64,000 nt of DNA, taken from assembly GCA_017979445.1 (NCBI GenBank), contig CM030706.1, positions 6,675,595-6,739,594 on the forward strand, read 5' to 3'. Shown here in pieces: positions 24,575-34,386 of this stretch (its first letter is position 1; each line of letters opens with the position of its first letter). The notes beneath the pieces were generated by a model. That model did no database searches. It saw only the letters and a list, made by a program, of their open reading frames with translations, and was not told the DNA's origin. Made by a program: the position numbers and the translations under genes. The DNA comes from Akebia trifoliata (lineage: Eukaryota > Streptophyta > Magnoliopsida > Ranunculales > Lardizabalaceae).

Positions 24575-27500
24575 TTGCAAGGAGAGGCCAAATTGCCAAC
24601 AACTTACTCGGATGAAAAGAAGAAAGAAATAATGAAGAAAGCATACAACACACTTATTTTAAGCTTGAGTGACAAAGTTTTGAGGGAGGTGACAAAGATG
24701 AAAACAGCAGCTGAAGTATGGCTTAAGCTTGAAACTTTGTATATGACCAAGACTCTCTCAAACCGTTTATATCTCAAGGCTAAATTCTTCACTTTCAAGA
24801 TGCCCGATGGTAAGGATTTACAAGATCACATTGATGAGTTTAATAAGTTGTGTCTAGATCTTGAGAATATTCAGGTGGAATATGATGATGAGGATAAGGC
24901 TCTGGTGTTGTTACACTCATTGCCAAAATCATATGAAACTTTTGTGGATATACTCAAACATGGCAGGGAAACTATTACTCTTGATGATGTTGTAGGAGCT
25001 CTTAGTTCCAAGGAGCTGCAAAGGAAGAATGAGCTAAAGGAGCAGACTGGTGAAGGGCTGGTGGTGCGAGGAAGATCTGATAGAAGGGAGTTTAAGGGCA
25101 GGGGCAAGTCTAGATCAAAGTCCAAGGGTCCTAAGAAAATAAAATGTTATTTCTGTCATGAAGAAGGTCATATTAGAAGATTGTGTCCGAAACGTAAGAA
25201 GGCTGAAAAGGATAAAGAAGTTGAACAAGTAAATGCCACAGTTGAGGATGGTTATGAGAGTGCAGATGTTCTTGTTGTGGCCACGGACAAGTGTGATAAG
25301 CAGTGGATACTTGATTCTGGGTGTTCATTTCACATGACACCCAACAAAGACTGGTTTGAGACTTATAAGGGAATTGATGGAGGAAAGGTGTTGCTAGGAA
25401 ACAACAAGCCATGCTCAGTAATTGGTATTGGTACTGTGAGACTGAAAACACATGATGGAACTGAAAGATTGTTGATTGAGGTAAGGCATATACCAGAGCT
25501 GAAAAGAAATCTGATTTCACTTGGCATGTTAGATCATCATGGTTACACCTACAAAGGTGGTGATGGGGTTCTTAAAGTCTTAAAAGGATCCATGGTAGTG
25601 ATGAAAGGAGTGAGAAGCAATGGTTTGTACACCTCGCAAGCTAGAACGGTGATTGGAGTTGCTGCAATAGTAACTCATGCAAAGCTGTCCAAATCACAAC
25701 TGTGGCATCGTAGGCTTGGCCATGTCAGTGAGAGAGGATTGCAAGAGCTGCAAAAGCAAAGTCTGTTATGTGGTGATAAAGTTGACAAGTTAGAGTTTTG
25801 TGAGAATTGTGTTTTTGGTAAAGCAACAAGGGTAAAATTCAGCAATTCAACTTACACAACAAGGGAGACTCTCAGCTATGTTCACTCTGATTTGTGGGGA
25901 CCTTCTAGGCATGAAACTCTTGGAGGTGGTCGTTACTTCATTTCAATCATTGATGACTGTTCTCGGAAGGTCTGGGTTTACATCTTGAAGACTAAAGATG
26001 AGGCTTTCAGCAGGTTCAAAGCGTGGAAGAAAATGGTTGAAGTGCAAACGGGAAAGAAGGTTAAAAAGCTCAGAACAGACAATGGATTAGAATTTCTAAA
26101 CATGGAGTTTGATGAGCTCTGTAGTAAAGAAGGTATGGTAAGACACAAAACAGTGAAGGGAACTCCTCAACAAAACGGTCTAGTAGAGAGGATGAATAGA
26201 ACTCTGCTAGAACGTGTAAGGTGCATGCTATTCAGTGCCAATATGCCAAAACGATTTTGGGGGGAAGCTGTAAATACAGCAGCGTATTTGATTAACAAAT
26301 GTCCTTCTGCAGCCATTGGTTTTAAGACTCCAGAAGAAATTTGGACAGGTATTCCTCCAAGTTATGATAATCTTAGGATATTTGGTTGTGTGGCTTATGC
26401 ACATACCAAAGAAGGTAAGCTCGAACCTAGAGCTAGAAAGTGTATGTTTGTTGGTTATTCTGAAGGTGTAAAAGGATATAAATTATGGTGTCAAAACAAG
26501 CATATTTCAAAGTGTTTCATCAGTAGGGATGTGGTTTTCAAGGAAGATGAGTACTACTTGAAAGAGAATGGTGAAAGTAGTACTAGTGCAAGTTCAGATC
26601 ATGATGCTAGTGCTGGAATTGAGGTGGAACTTGCTGATAGAACAGAAAACCAACAAGATTATAGGCCTCAAGAAGAAGTAGAACAACTCGAGGATGAACA
26701 ATATGAAGAGCAACCTGAGGCTTTGGCAGATTATCAATTGGCAAGGGATAGGATAAGAAGAACAAGGGTGGCACCTACAAGATATGGCTATGCAGATCTG
26801 ATTTCATTTGCATTGCTCATGGCTGAGACTCTTGAAAAAAATGAGCCTACTTCATATGAGGAAGCCTGTAAGTGCAAAGAAAGAAAGGAGTGGTGGCAAG
26901 CTATGCAAGAGGAGATGGATTCTTTGTTGAAAAAACAAAACATGGGAGTTGGTTGATAAACCAGCTGGACAGAGGATGGTCAGTTGCAAATGGATTTATA
27001 AACTTAAGGAAGATGGCTTAAAGGATGGAAAACCAAGGTTCAAAGCAAGGCTTGTGGCTCGTGGTTTCACACAACAAGCTGGAATTGACTTCAATGAAGT
27101 GTTCTCTCCGGTTGTCAAGCATACATCTATTAGAGTGCTTCTAGCTTTAGTTACTCAATTTGACATGGAGCTAGAGCAAATGGATGTGAAAACCGCTTTT
27201 TTACATGGGAACTTTGATGAGAAAATTTTCATGTCTCAGCCAAAAGGATTTGTTAAACATGGTGATGAGGGAAAAGTGTGTTTATTGAAGAAGTCCTTGT
27301 ATGGTTTAAGACAATCTCCGAGACAGTGGTACCTTAAGTTTGATGAAGTCATGAAGAAGAACAACTATTTGAGAAGTGATTTTGATAGTTGTGTCTACAT
27401 TAAGTGGATAGATGGTGGTGTTGGTGTATTTCTATTACTTTATGTGGATGACATGCTAATTGCATCAACTAACATGAGTGAGATTCGAATGCTCAAGACA

Positions 27501-28414
27501 CTTTTGAGCAAGGAATTGGAAATGAAGGATTTAGGAGTAGCCAAGAGGATTTTGGGGATGGAAATTAAGAGCAACAGGAACAAAGGTGAGTTGTTCATTT
27601 CTCAGACCAGCTACATTTTCAAGTTGCTTGATAGATTTGGCATGTCTCAAGCTAAGGCTGTTCAAACACCCTTAGCATGCCATTTCAAGTTGTCATCTGC
27701 ATTGTCACCTTCAACCGATGATGAGAAGGCTGACATGATACAAGTGCCATTGGGAGCATCATGTACTCCATGGTATGCACTCGACCTGACTTGGCGTATG
27801 CAGCAAGTGTGGTAAGCAGATTGATGGCTAATCCTGGCAGGGGACATTGGGAGGCTGTAAAGTGGGTTTTCAGGTACCTTAAAGGTACTTCAGATTATGG
27901 TTTGTGTTATAAAAGAACATCTGAAGCGAATGAGAAGGAGAAGCTGATTGGGTATGTTGACTCAGACTATGCTGGTGATTTGGACAAGAGAAGATCTCTT
28001 ACCGGTTATGTATTCACTCTATTTGGTTGTACAATCAGTTGGAAAGCTACCTTGCAACCAGTTGTAGCTCTCTCGACAACAGAGGCCGAACTGATTGCAG
28101 CTACAGAAGCTGTAAAAGAAGCCATTTGGCTTCAAGGTCTGCTTGGTGAACTTGGAGTTAATCAGAAAGGGGTGAGTGTTTATTGTGATAACCAAAGTAC
28201 AATTCATTTGACAAAACATCACATGTATCATGAAAGGACGAAACATATAGATATCAAGTTTTATTTCATTCGAGATATTGTTGCTGAAGGGAAGGTTATA
28301 GTTAAGAAAATCCACACGGATAACCCTGCAGACATGCTTACTAAGCCTGTCACTAGCTCTAAGTTCAATCTGTGCCTGAACATTATTAATGTTCGGGCTG
28401 CCCCTCATTACTGA
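24575..28414 (+). pseudogene. Copia gag-pol remnant
   Basis: Gag begins about 35 residues inside the usual start; zinc knuckle CYFCHEEGHIRRLC is intact. Protease has the active-site DSG (ILDSGCSFHMT). Integrase shows the zinc region (LWHRRLGHVS..CENCVFGK) and D, D, E positions (VHSDLWGP, RTDNGLEF, QQNGLVERMNR). Reverse transcriptase has the YVDD catalytic motif (LLYVDDMLIAS), and RNase H follows (DSDYAGD, STTEAELIAA). The first frame stops at 26956 after an extra A in a run of A near 26930. A second frameshift near 27750 comes with loss of about 13 bases at a conserved polymerase motif. The long open stretches show the copy is not very old. Confidence 0.88.
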
Positions 28415-28492
28415 TTGAACTTGTTCTTGGCCAAGGATTCACTATGATGTTGGTGCACCTCAAGTAGCTTGGATCAAGGTGGAAATTTGTGG

Positions 28493-29082
28493 TATAGTGA
28501 TCCAAAATCTTTAGGTGCTGACTGGTTTGTCTCACCTGGCAGCTGATTTGGTTTGTTACTAATCCAGCCTGGCAAGAATGTTTTATTCCTTGCCCTTGTG
28601 TATAGATGACACTTGTTGTTTTTCTATTGGATTGAAGATAACAAACTGTACTGCAGAACATTGTGATGAAAAAGGAATATATTGCTGGATCCAAGGAGGA
28701 TTGAGGTAGCAAAAAGAGAGAGAGAAGAAAGGTGTGTTCATGTAGAGAGAAAAGTGAGAAAGTAAAAATATCAGTGTAAAAGGGTGCCATTGTTGGACCT
28801 TGAGTGTGTGGGCTGAATGTATTTTCTCTGGTGTATTCTCTGAGTTCTATACCGTGTATTCTGTAACTCTCATTGCAAATAGTGGATTTGAATGGCCAAG
28901 CCGAAACTGGATGTAGGAATGCTCATTGCATTCTGAACCAGTATAAATCTTTCTTGTTACATTTATTTTTTGTTCTGTTTCTATTCTTGTTCATAAATTT
29001 CTGCTGCTGTTAGTTGATTGCTGTAGTAGTACTACTTCTATTAGGTTCTGTGCATCTTGTTCTTGTGTGTAGAATCACTATA
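28493..29082 (+). repeat. 3' LTR of the Copia element in RNase copy B
   Basis: 590 bases starting TATAGTGATCC and ending GAATCACTATA, so the termini form a 9-base inverted repeat (TATAGTGAT/ATCACTATA). A purine-rich tract AAGGTGGAAATTTGTGG lies just before it. The right edge is set by the switch to RNase exon 1 sequence (GAATTGAAGAA..CAT). Confidence 0.75.
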
Positions 29083-29104
29083 GAATTGAAGAACTTTCTT
29101 TCAT

Positions 29105-29290
29105 GGTAAGCTTTCTTCTTCTTTTCTTTCTCTTGGGTTTGAGTGAGATGGATTGCCAGTTTTATAGCTGTATTTATATTTTATAGGCTATAATTATAGC
29201 CAGCATTTTCCATAATTATAAGGATTTGGACAGCATATTCAATGCACTGTAATTTTAAATACTGTATTAACTTTTCGTCTCCTCTTGTAT
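29105..29290 (-). promoter_or_regulatory. Surviving promoter and leader of RNase copy B
   Basis: Read on the minus strand, GCTATAAAACTGGCAATCCATCTCACTCAAA aligns with the copy A core promoter and leader; the TATA box is at 29160-29166. A GAATATGC motif (GNATATNC, P1BS type) lies at 29233-29240 in the same context (..GTCCAAATCCTT) as in copies A and C. The promoter is thus preserved although the coding region is broken. Confidence 0.6.
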
Positions 29291-29463
29291 ATGATGCACA
29301 CATAGCAATTTAAAAATGCACATGTGATTGCACGTGAAATATTATATGATTAAGTTTAAAAAATTCTTTTGGTTAATCAATAATCCTAATATCTTAAAAA
29401 ATAATTTAATCATAATATGTAAATGTTAGTGAGAAGTCTAGTATTCTTATTGGGCGTGGACTT

Positions 29464-29935
29464 TGTGGATGGTATTTCTCGGGTGAGTGACATGTGGCAA
29501 TCTCAAGGAATCGTAACTGACTCACCGAATTATGTGACGAGCCGTCTGACTTATATTTAGGATGACTTTTCATATTTGTGCTAGTAGGTAAGTCAGGGCA
29601 AAATCCGTAGAACCTCGTGTGTTAGGTGCAATTGCCCTTGCAACTGAGGGATTAGGTTCAACTATTCCTACGGAAATTGAGATAGATCACAGAGCAGGTG
29701 CAACCACTCCGACAAGAATCACGGAGAAGATCCAAGGGGTTTTGCGAACGAAGAATTCTATAAGTACAAGGTAGCAACACACCCAAAAGGTTAGAAAAAT
29801 ATTCCCTAAAGAACATTCTATTAGATCGACACTAAAATTTTAATTTGGGCATCAGAGTGGTTTCGTTGCAGGCCCTCCCCCAAGCTTAGGAAGCATCATT
29901 ACAGATCATGAGGAAAGCGAGAATCTGCATCTACA
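29464..29935 (+). repeat. Solo LTR, family S, copy 2
   Basis: 472 bases from TGTGGATGGTATTTCTCGGG to GCATCTACA, with TG..CA ends. Flanks GACTT (29459-29463) and AACTT (29936-29940) are a target duplication with one change. TATA-like CTATAAGTACAAGG lies inside. No primer site or purine tract is next to it, so it is a solo LTR. Confidence 0.8.
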
Positions 29936-29945
29936 AACTTCAAGA

Positions 29946-30245
29946 GAAAAGGCAGTATCAAAACGGATCTTTCCCGATGCACAGTGGACCCACGCAGGGG
30001 TTTGGGGGTAGTGCCCTCAAGGCACTTTTTTTATTGGGTATATATTTCATTTTTGAGTAGGGTTTCTTTATGTTTTTGCTCTATGTAGTTCCTTGTGGTT
30101 GTGGACAGAAAGTCTGTAATCTTCATTGTTGATAGTGGATTTTACTCCTTTTCCTCTGTGGACATAGACAATTTGTCGAACCACGTAATTCTTGTATGTT
30201 CATTTTGTTATTTTATCCTTACTCTTGTTACACTTCCACACAACA
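29946..30245 (+). repeat. LTR fragment of another Copia-type element
   Basis: The stretch 'GGGTTTGGGGGTAGTGCCCTCAAGGCAC ..' through 'TAATCTTCATTGTTGATAGTGGATTTTACTCC' to 'CCACACAACA' has the look of the R-U5 half of a long plant Copia LTR ending in CA. The left edge is not defined and no partner LTR is in the window. Confidence 0.5.
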
Positions 30246-30800
30246 GTAATTTTTTTTTTTGAAGTCACATGACATCCTTGAAGTTTAGTGAAATGCATGT
30301 TAAAAGATGGAGAAAGACGTAAGTGAATTATACAGTATCATGTATAATTATTGCCACATATGCTCCATGCTTGACATTTAATTCTTGCAAAGGTAGATTT
30401 GAAGTTTTGACCACTTTGGGCTTTTTTAAAGGGTCTCTTCCAGTTTTCCCTTGGTGTTGTGGAGCTTGGTGGTACTGGTTAACAATAACATATTGTTAAT
30501 CACTCCACACATCCTAACCGATCGAGCTTGGCGTTGAGCTTGTTGGGGAGGTGAAGAGGGGCCAGTGATCCCCCGAATTTTTTTCTCTAAAGGTATTTTC
30601 AAGATGAAAGGGTATTATCTGTAACTGTGAATTTTCTCTTGATAATGGCATCTATGTAATCTGTAGACAAACGTACTTGAATCTTGAGGGAGCCACTTAA
30701 AATCTTTGTGGTTTGTGCGTGGTTGCATCTCGCTTTACTTTTCTTTGTTTATTGTTCTTGGATCGATTTCTCTACGGTTGGTGTTCTATTTTTCTCTTCT
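30246..30800. other. Intergenic, no recognised feature
   Basis: AT-rich spacer between an LTR fragment and a LINE fragment. A short stretch at 30610-30740 reads like another LTR interior (CTGTAACTGTGAATTTTCTC..), but no ends are seen. Confidence 0.4.
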
Positions 30801-30839
30801 AGATTAAGTGCTCATTTTTCATCAATCCCTAATTGACAA

Positions 30840-31740
30840 ATTTCCAAAGATGCTTGAGGGTTGGAAATGTAATTTCCTCTCTTTTAGATGTTCTTTCCAG
30901 CTTCCAATTCTATTGGAGCTCTACTCTTTTTTTTTTTTTTGGTATAAGTGTTAGAAATATTGAGGTCTTATTTTCTCGATTTCTCTGGAAAGGTCCATCT
31001 CTTGCTCCCTTGCTCCATCCAATAAATTGGAAGTTTGTGTATCAACGCGGAAGGTGGATTAGGCATAAGAAGAATTTCAGACTTGAATAAAGCAGGTTTG
31101 ATGAAAGAATAATAATCGGGGACCTCATCACAAAACCGTAGATCATTTGTCTCAGGATATGCAGAACCATAAATCTTTTTCTTGTATATCCTGAGGCAAA
31201 TGATCTATGATTTTGTGATGAAACTATTTTGGAGTTTGATCAATAATGAATCCACTTGGTCAAAATGCGTTCGAAATAGATATCTAAAAAATGGAGATTT
31301 GATCCATGTGGCTGGAAGAGGGTACATCCTCTATCGACTCAATTTGGGAGTAGAATTGTGGAATTCTTTGATAGCAATCCAATGGCAATAGTGGCTGAAT
31401 ATTTTAGAGAAGGAAGGTGGGATTTAAGTCCCTCTTACAATGACAAAATGCAAAGAGTATTTGAATTTGTGTGTAATCATCCAAATCCGGAGAAAGGAAG
31501 AGAATATAAAATTATTTCGATACTAACTTCTAATTAAGGGGAATTCCACTTTGAAGAGTGTCTAGAGATCTTTAAATCCACGGGGGCCAATGATAAAGTG
31601 GTACAATATTATTTGGAATTCTAAAAGAATTCCAAGATATTCATTTGTGGCATGGATGTCTGTTTTAAGGAGATTAGCAACCCAAGAAAATATTTGCAAG
31701 AGAGGGCTTATTATTCCTTCAAGATGCGTTCTTCAAATGC
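30840..31740 (+). pseudogene. LINE (non-LTR) ORF2 fragment, C-terminal part
   Basis: Broken reading frames match the end of plant L1-type ORF2. 'VLSSFQFYWSSTLFF' and 'IEVLFSRFLWKGPSLAPLLHPINWKF' come from the region after the polymerase. 'MKLFWSLINNESTWSKCVRNRYLKNGD' follows, and 'WYNIIWNSKRIPRYSFVAWMSVLRRLATQENICKRG' is typical of the zinc-binding reverse transcriptase domain (zf-RVT). Several stops and frameshifts interrupt it. A foldback element sits inside at 31107-31215. Confidence 0.75.
31107..31215. mobile_element. Foldback MITE, family F, copy 3, inside the LINE fragment
   Basis: The arms TCATCACAAAACCGTAGATCATTTG and CAAATGATCTATGATTTTGTGATG pair with each other. Direct repeats TGATGAAA at 31099-31106 and 31216-31223 flank the insert, and taking out the insert plus one repeat leaves a continuous LINE reading frame at that point. 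This defines both the element's size (109 bases) and its 8-base target duplication. Confidence 0.8.
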
Positions 31741-32019
31741 TCATTTAGTTGCTGGGTTTAGAGAACTATTTAGGTTGAATTCGGCATTAGAAGAAGGGAA
31801 GTTGGATTTGTTGATGAAGATATCCTAATAATCGAGAGTTGTAGCTTCCCAAACAAGGTGATAAAAGATATGCTTTTATGTGGTTTTCAGTACACAGCAA
31901 CTTATGCCTTGTGTAGAGAAAGAAATCGAAGATCTTTGAGGCAAGTCAACACATAAAACACCCATTGTTCAAACGATTTCCCAAGCTATTAAAGATCGGT
32001 TAGATGGTTCAATGGTAAC

Positions 32020-32469
32020 TGTGGAGGATATTTCTCGAGCAAGTGACACGTGGCAATCTCACGGATTTGTTGTCAAAGAATCGAACTATGTGGTAGTTTA
32101 ACCGATCACCCGACCTACCACTAAGCCGATCTACTTTCAAAGGCATGTAACTTGGAACAAATCACTCAAAATAGGGAATATGTAATTGCCTGCACAAAAA
32201 TCAAGGAAAATCCTTAAAAGGGAGTAACCACTCAGATGAGAATCATGGAGAAAATCCACGAAAATCTAAGGGTAAAAATCCCTATAAATACAAGGTAGTG
32301 TCACACCACAAAGATGCAATTCCCTCTGAAAATATTCTACATTACTTGTACTAGAAATTCTGACTTGGGTGTCGGAATGGTTTTGTTGCAAGCCCTCCCC
32401 CAAGCACAGGAGAAGGAGTGTATTCATATCAGTGAGGATCACGAGGTAGAGTAAATTTTTGCATCTACA
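32020..32469 (+). repeat. Solo LTR, family S, copy 3
   Basis: 450 bases from TGTGGAGGATATTTCTCGAGC to GCATCTACA with TG..CA ends. Flanks GTAAC (32015-32019) and GTAAA (32470-32474) are a target duplication with one change. A TATA-like CTATAAATACAAGG is at about 32282. Closely similar to the copy at 29464. Confidence 0.82.
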
Positions 32470-32718
32470 GTAAATATCAAAGATATTGACAAGTGTAAAT
32501 TTTTTTTCCAAGCTTGGGATTGTACATGTTCAGCTTCTATAAAACCTGCTATAAATATGGTTTGGAAACCTCCTGGCTAAGGGGGTGTTAAATTAATACG
32601 AATGATTTGAAAACCTCATGTTTTTTAGTGCCATGTGGATGTGTGGTCCATATGAATAGGTTGTTCTTCGATATGTACACCCAAAGGTATACTTCCCAAT
32701 TGGACATGCATACCTTTA

Positions 32719-32743
32719 AATAATAATAATAATAATAATAATA
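32719..32743. repeat. (TAA)n microsatellite
   Basis: About eight TAA units in a row, in the flank upstream of RNase copy C. Confidence 0.8.
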
Positions 32744-33785
32744 AAAGTGGTGGTTATGGGTAGGTGATTTCAAGCTCCTCAAGGATGCCTTGGTTTTCAC
32801 ACTTGGCTCATCTTCAGAAGTCAATTAACAACCCGCGCAGATAAATGTTTGGGTGAATTACCATTTCATGAGGAATTTGACGAATTTAGGATTCTGTCTC
32901 ATTGTTCATTTTAATTAACAAAATGTGAATGATAATGAATTCACAGGTTTAAAGTGACTCTCTCTCTCCAAAAATAGCAAAACCTGATAGATAGTCACAT
33001 TAAACCTGTAAAATAGACACTTTAAAACCTCTGAATTCGTTATCATTTACGTTTTGATAGTTAAAATGAATAGTGAGCTGGAATTGTAAATTCGTCAAAA
33101 GTTGATCACTTTTTTGTAAATATTTCTAGATGTTTGGCATGTCCATGCTACATGGATCACTTGGTTGAGTATAAGCAGTTACCTTGACACGAGGAACCGC
33201 TCGTATATATGTCCATGCAGCCATACAAAGTCTAGACTACAAGGGTTCATGAAAGTCCTGTTGCCAAATAAAGCTGTTGTAGGGATGATTTTGTATTGTG
33301 AAACGTGTACAATTTCTATATATGTTGCTATGTTGGATATTTCTTTGGTGATTTTTAGAAACTAGAGTTTGAAACCTATAGAAACCATTAATTTATACTT
33401 ATTTTTCCCTTTAAAAAAACATTAATTGGAATCATTTTTTATTAGTTCTGTTTAAAATGGTGGCCCACCTAACAAACTATTGAGGTGATACTAACTTAGG
33501 ATTTGGGTTGTTAATAAAAATAGTCCCATCATCATGTTTTGGAAAACAGTTCAGAACTTTAAACAAATGAAGCAAGGCCAAAGGGCCCCCCATTGATTGC
33601 TTGTGCAGAGTTTAGTTTGAAACGGCACACAATTGTAGCCTCAAATGGGAAACCAAACAGGGTCCCACAGCCTGGCGTATTTGTTTCAAAATAAAAAATA
33701 TTTATATGGAGAAGCTGTTCAATATGAATCTTGTACTACACGAAGTTGAAAACTTAACCAACTCTACGTCTTGATAGTGCATATG
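32740..33785. repeat. Upstream flank of RNase copy C, duplicate of the copy A flank
   Basis: Aligned with 12020-13480. The strongest stretch is 33600-33770 ('TTTGAAACGGCACACAATTGTAG', 'GGAGAAGCTGTTCAAT', 'TCTTGTACTACACGAAGTTG'). It contains an extra segment (about 33440-33520) absent from the copy A flank. No gene is seen. Confidence 0.8.
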
Positions 33786-33979
33786 AAACCTTGCACCAAT
33801 TGGTAGCTCTATCCAACGATGCATATCGCTTCCATTTCGTGATTGAACGTACTTTCTTACGACATCAAGCTATTGCCCCATCCATAAAAATGATTATTGC
33901 CTACCCTATTTACACTTTTGGTGCTTGATTTTAATTGACTCAGAGTTTGATTCGACTCCGAGTGAAATAATCGTACCTC

Positions 33980-34378
33980 TAGGGTTGGCAACATGTCAAG
34001 TTAGGTGAATCATATACTCATATCTATATTGAGATATCCATATCAAATTTTTTTATTCGATTTAATTAAGGATACCCATATCCAACTATTTATTTGATTA
34101 TTTAAAGGATATTTGTATCTAAATTTGAAGCGAATATCCAAGTCAGATATATGTACTTCATTGCGAGACCCTAAATTTTGATCATATGTATACTGTTTTG
34201 AATTTAATGTTTTAAACTTGGATTAATGAATATGACACATATCCATAGCAGGCCTTAAAAGATGATCATAAGTAATTTTACCCAAATACTTAATTGGATA
34301 AAAAAAAAATGTACCATACCTTAATAACTTGGCTCAAAAAAGTCCAACAAGTAGAGATTATTCGACCCATTGTCAACC
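33980..34378. mobile_element. Possible hAT-like MITE without clear target duplication
   Basis: Begins TAGGGTTGGCAACATGTC and ends CATTGTCAACCCTA, an inverted repeat of the hAT type. The interior is AT-rich with repeated 'CATATC/GATATCC' words. The 8 bases on either side do not match, so it is either old or mis-bounded. Confidence 0.45.
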
Positions 34379-34386
34379 CTACTTGA

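Larger units (their letters stand above)
24570..29082 (+). mobile_element. 5'-truncated Copia retrotransposon replacing exon 1 of RNase copy B
   Basis: Begins inside gag at about 24570, directly abutting RNase intron 1 sequence (GGACCAATAAAATG), and ends with an LTR at 28493-29082 directly abutting exon 1 of the RNase gene. There is no 5' LTR or primer site on the left. The coding order is gag, protease, integrase, reverse transcriptase, RNase H, all plus strand. Two frameshifts and the missing LTR make it defective. Absence of matching target duplications suggests a deletion after insertion, not a simple insertion. Confidence 0.88.
21655..29104 (-). pseudogene. RNase T2 S-like ribonuclease (copy B), exon 1 destroyed by a Copia insertion
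   Basis: Exons 2-4 are intact with correct splice sites: 24480-24325, 22217-22019 and 21908-21655. They encode WPGSYCDTKKSCCYP.., the catalytic FGIHGLWP and FWSHEWEKHGTC segments, and a C-terminus that passes EFPSF with an extra GVNDFREIEEY, as in copy D. Exon 1 survives only as its first 22 bases (29104-29083, M K E S S S I), next to a recognisable leader and promoter. About 80 bases of exon 1 and about 31 of intron 1 are gone and the gap is filled by a 4.5 kb Copia element in the opposite orientation. The signal peptide end and mature N-terminus are lost, so no normal enzyme is expected. The remaining exons show no stop or frameshift, so the break may be recent. Confidence 0.88.

Noticed and set aside
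25173..25520. Minus-strand frame opposite Copia gag-pol
   Set aside because: Antisense shadow of the retrotransposon coding region.
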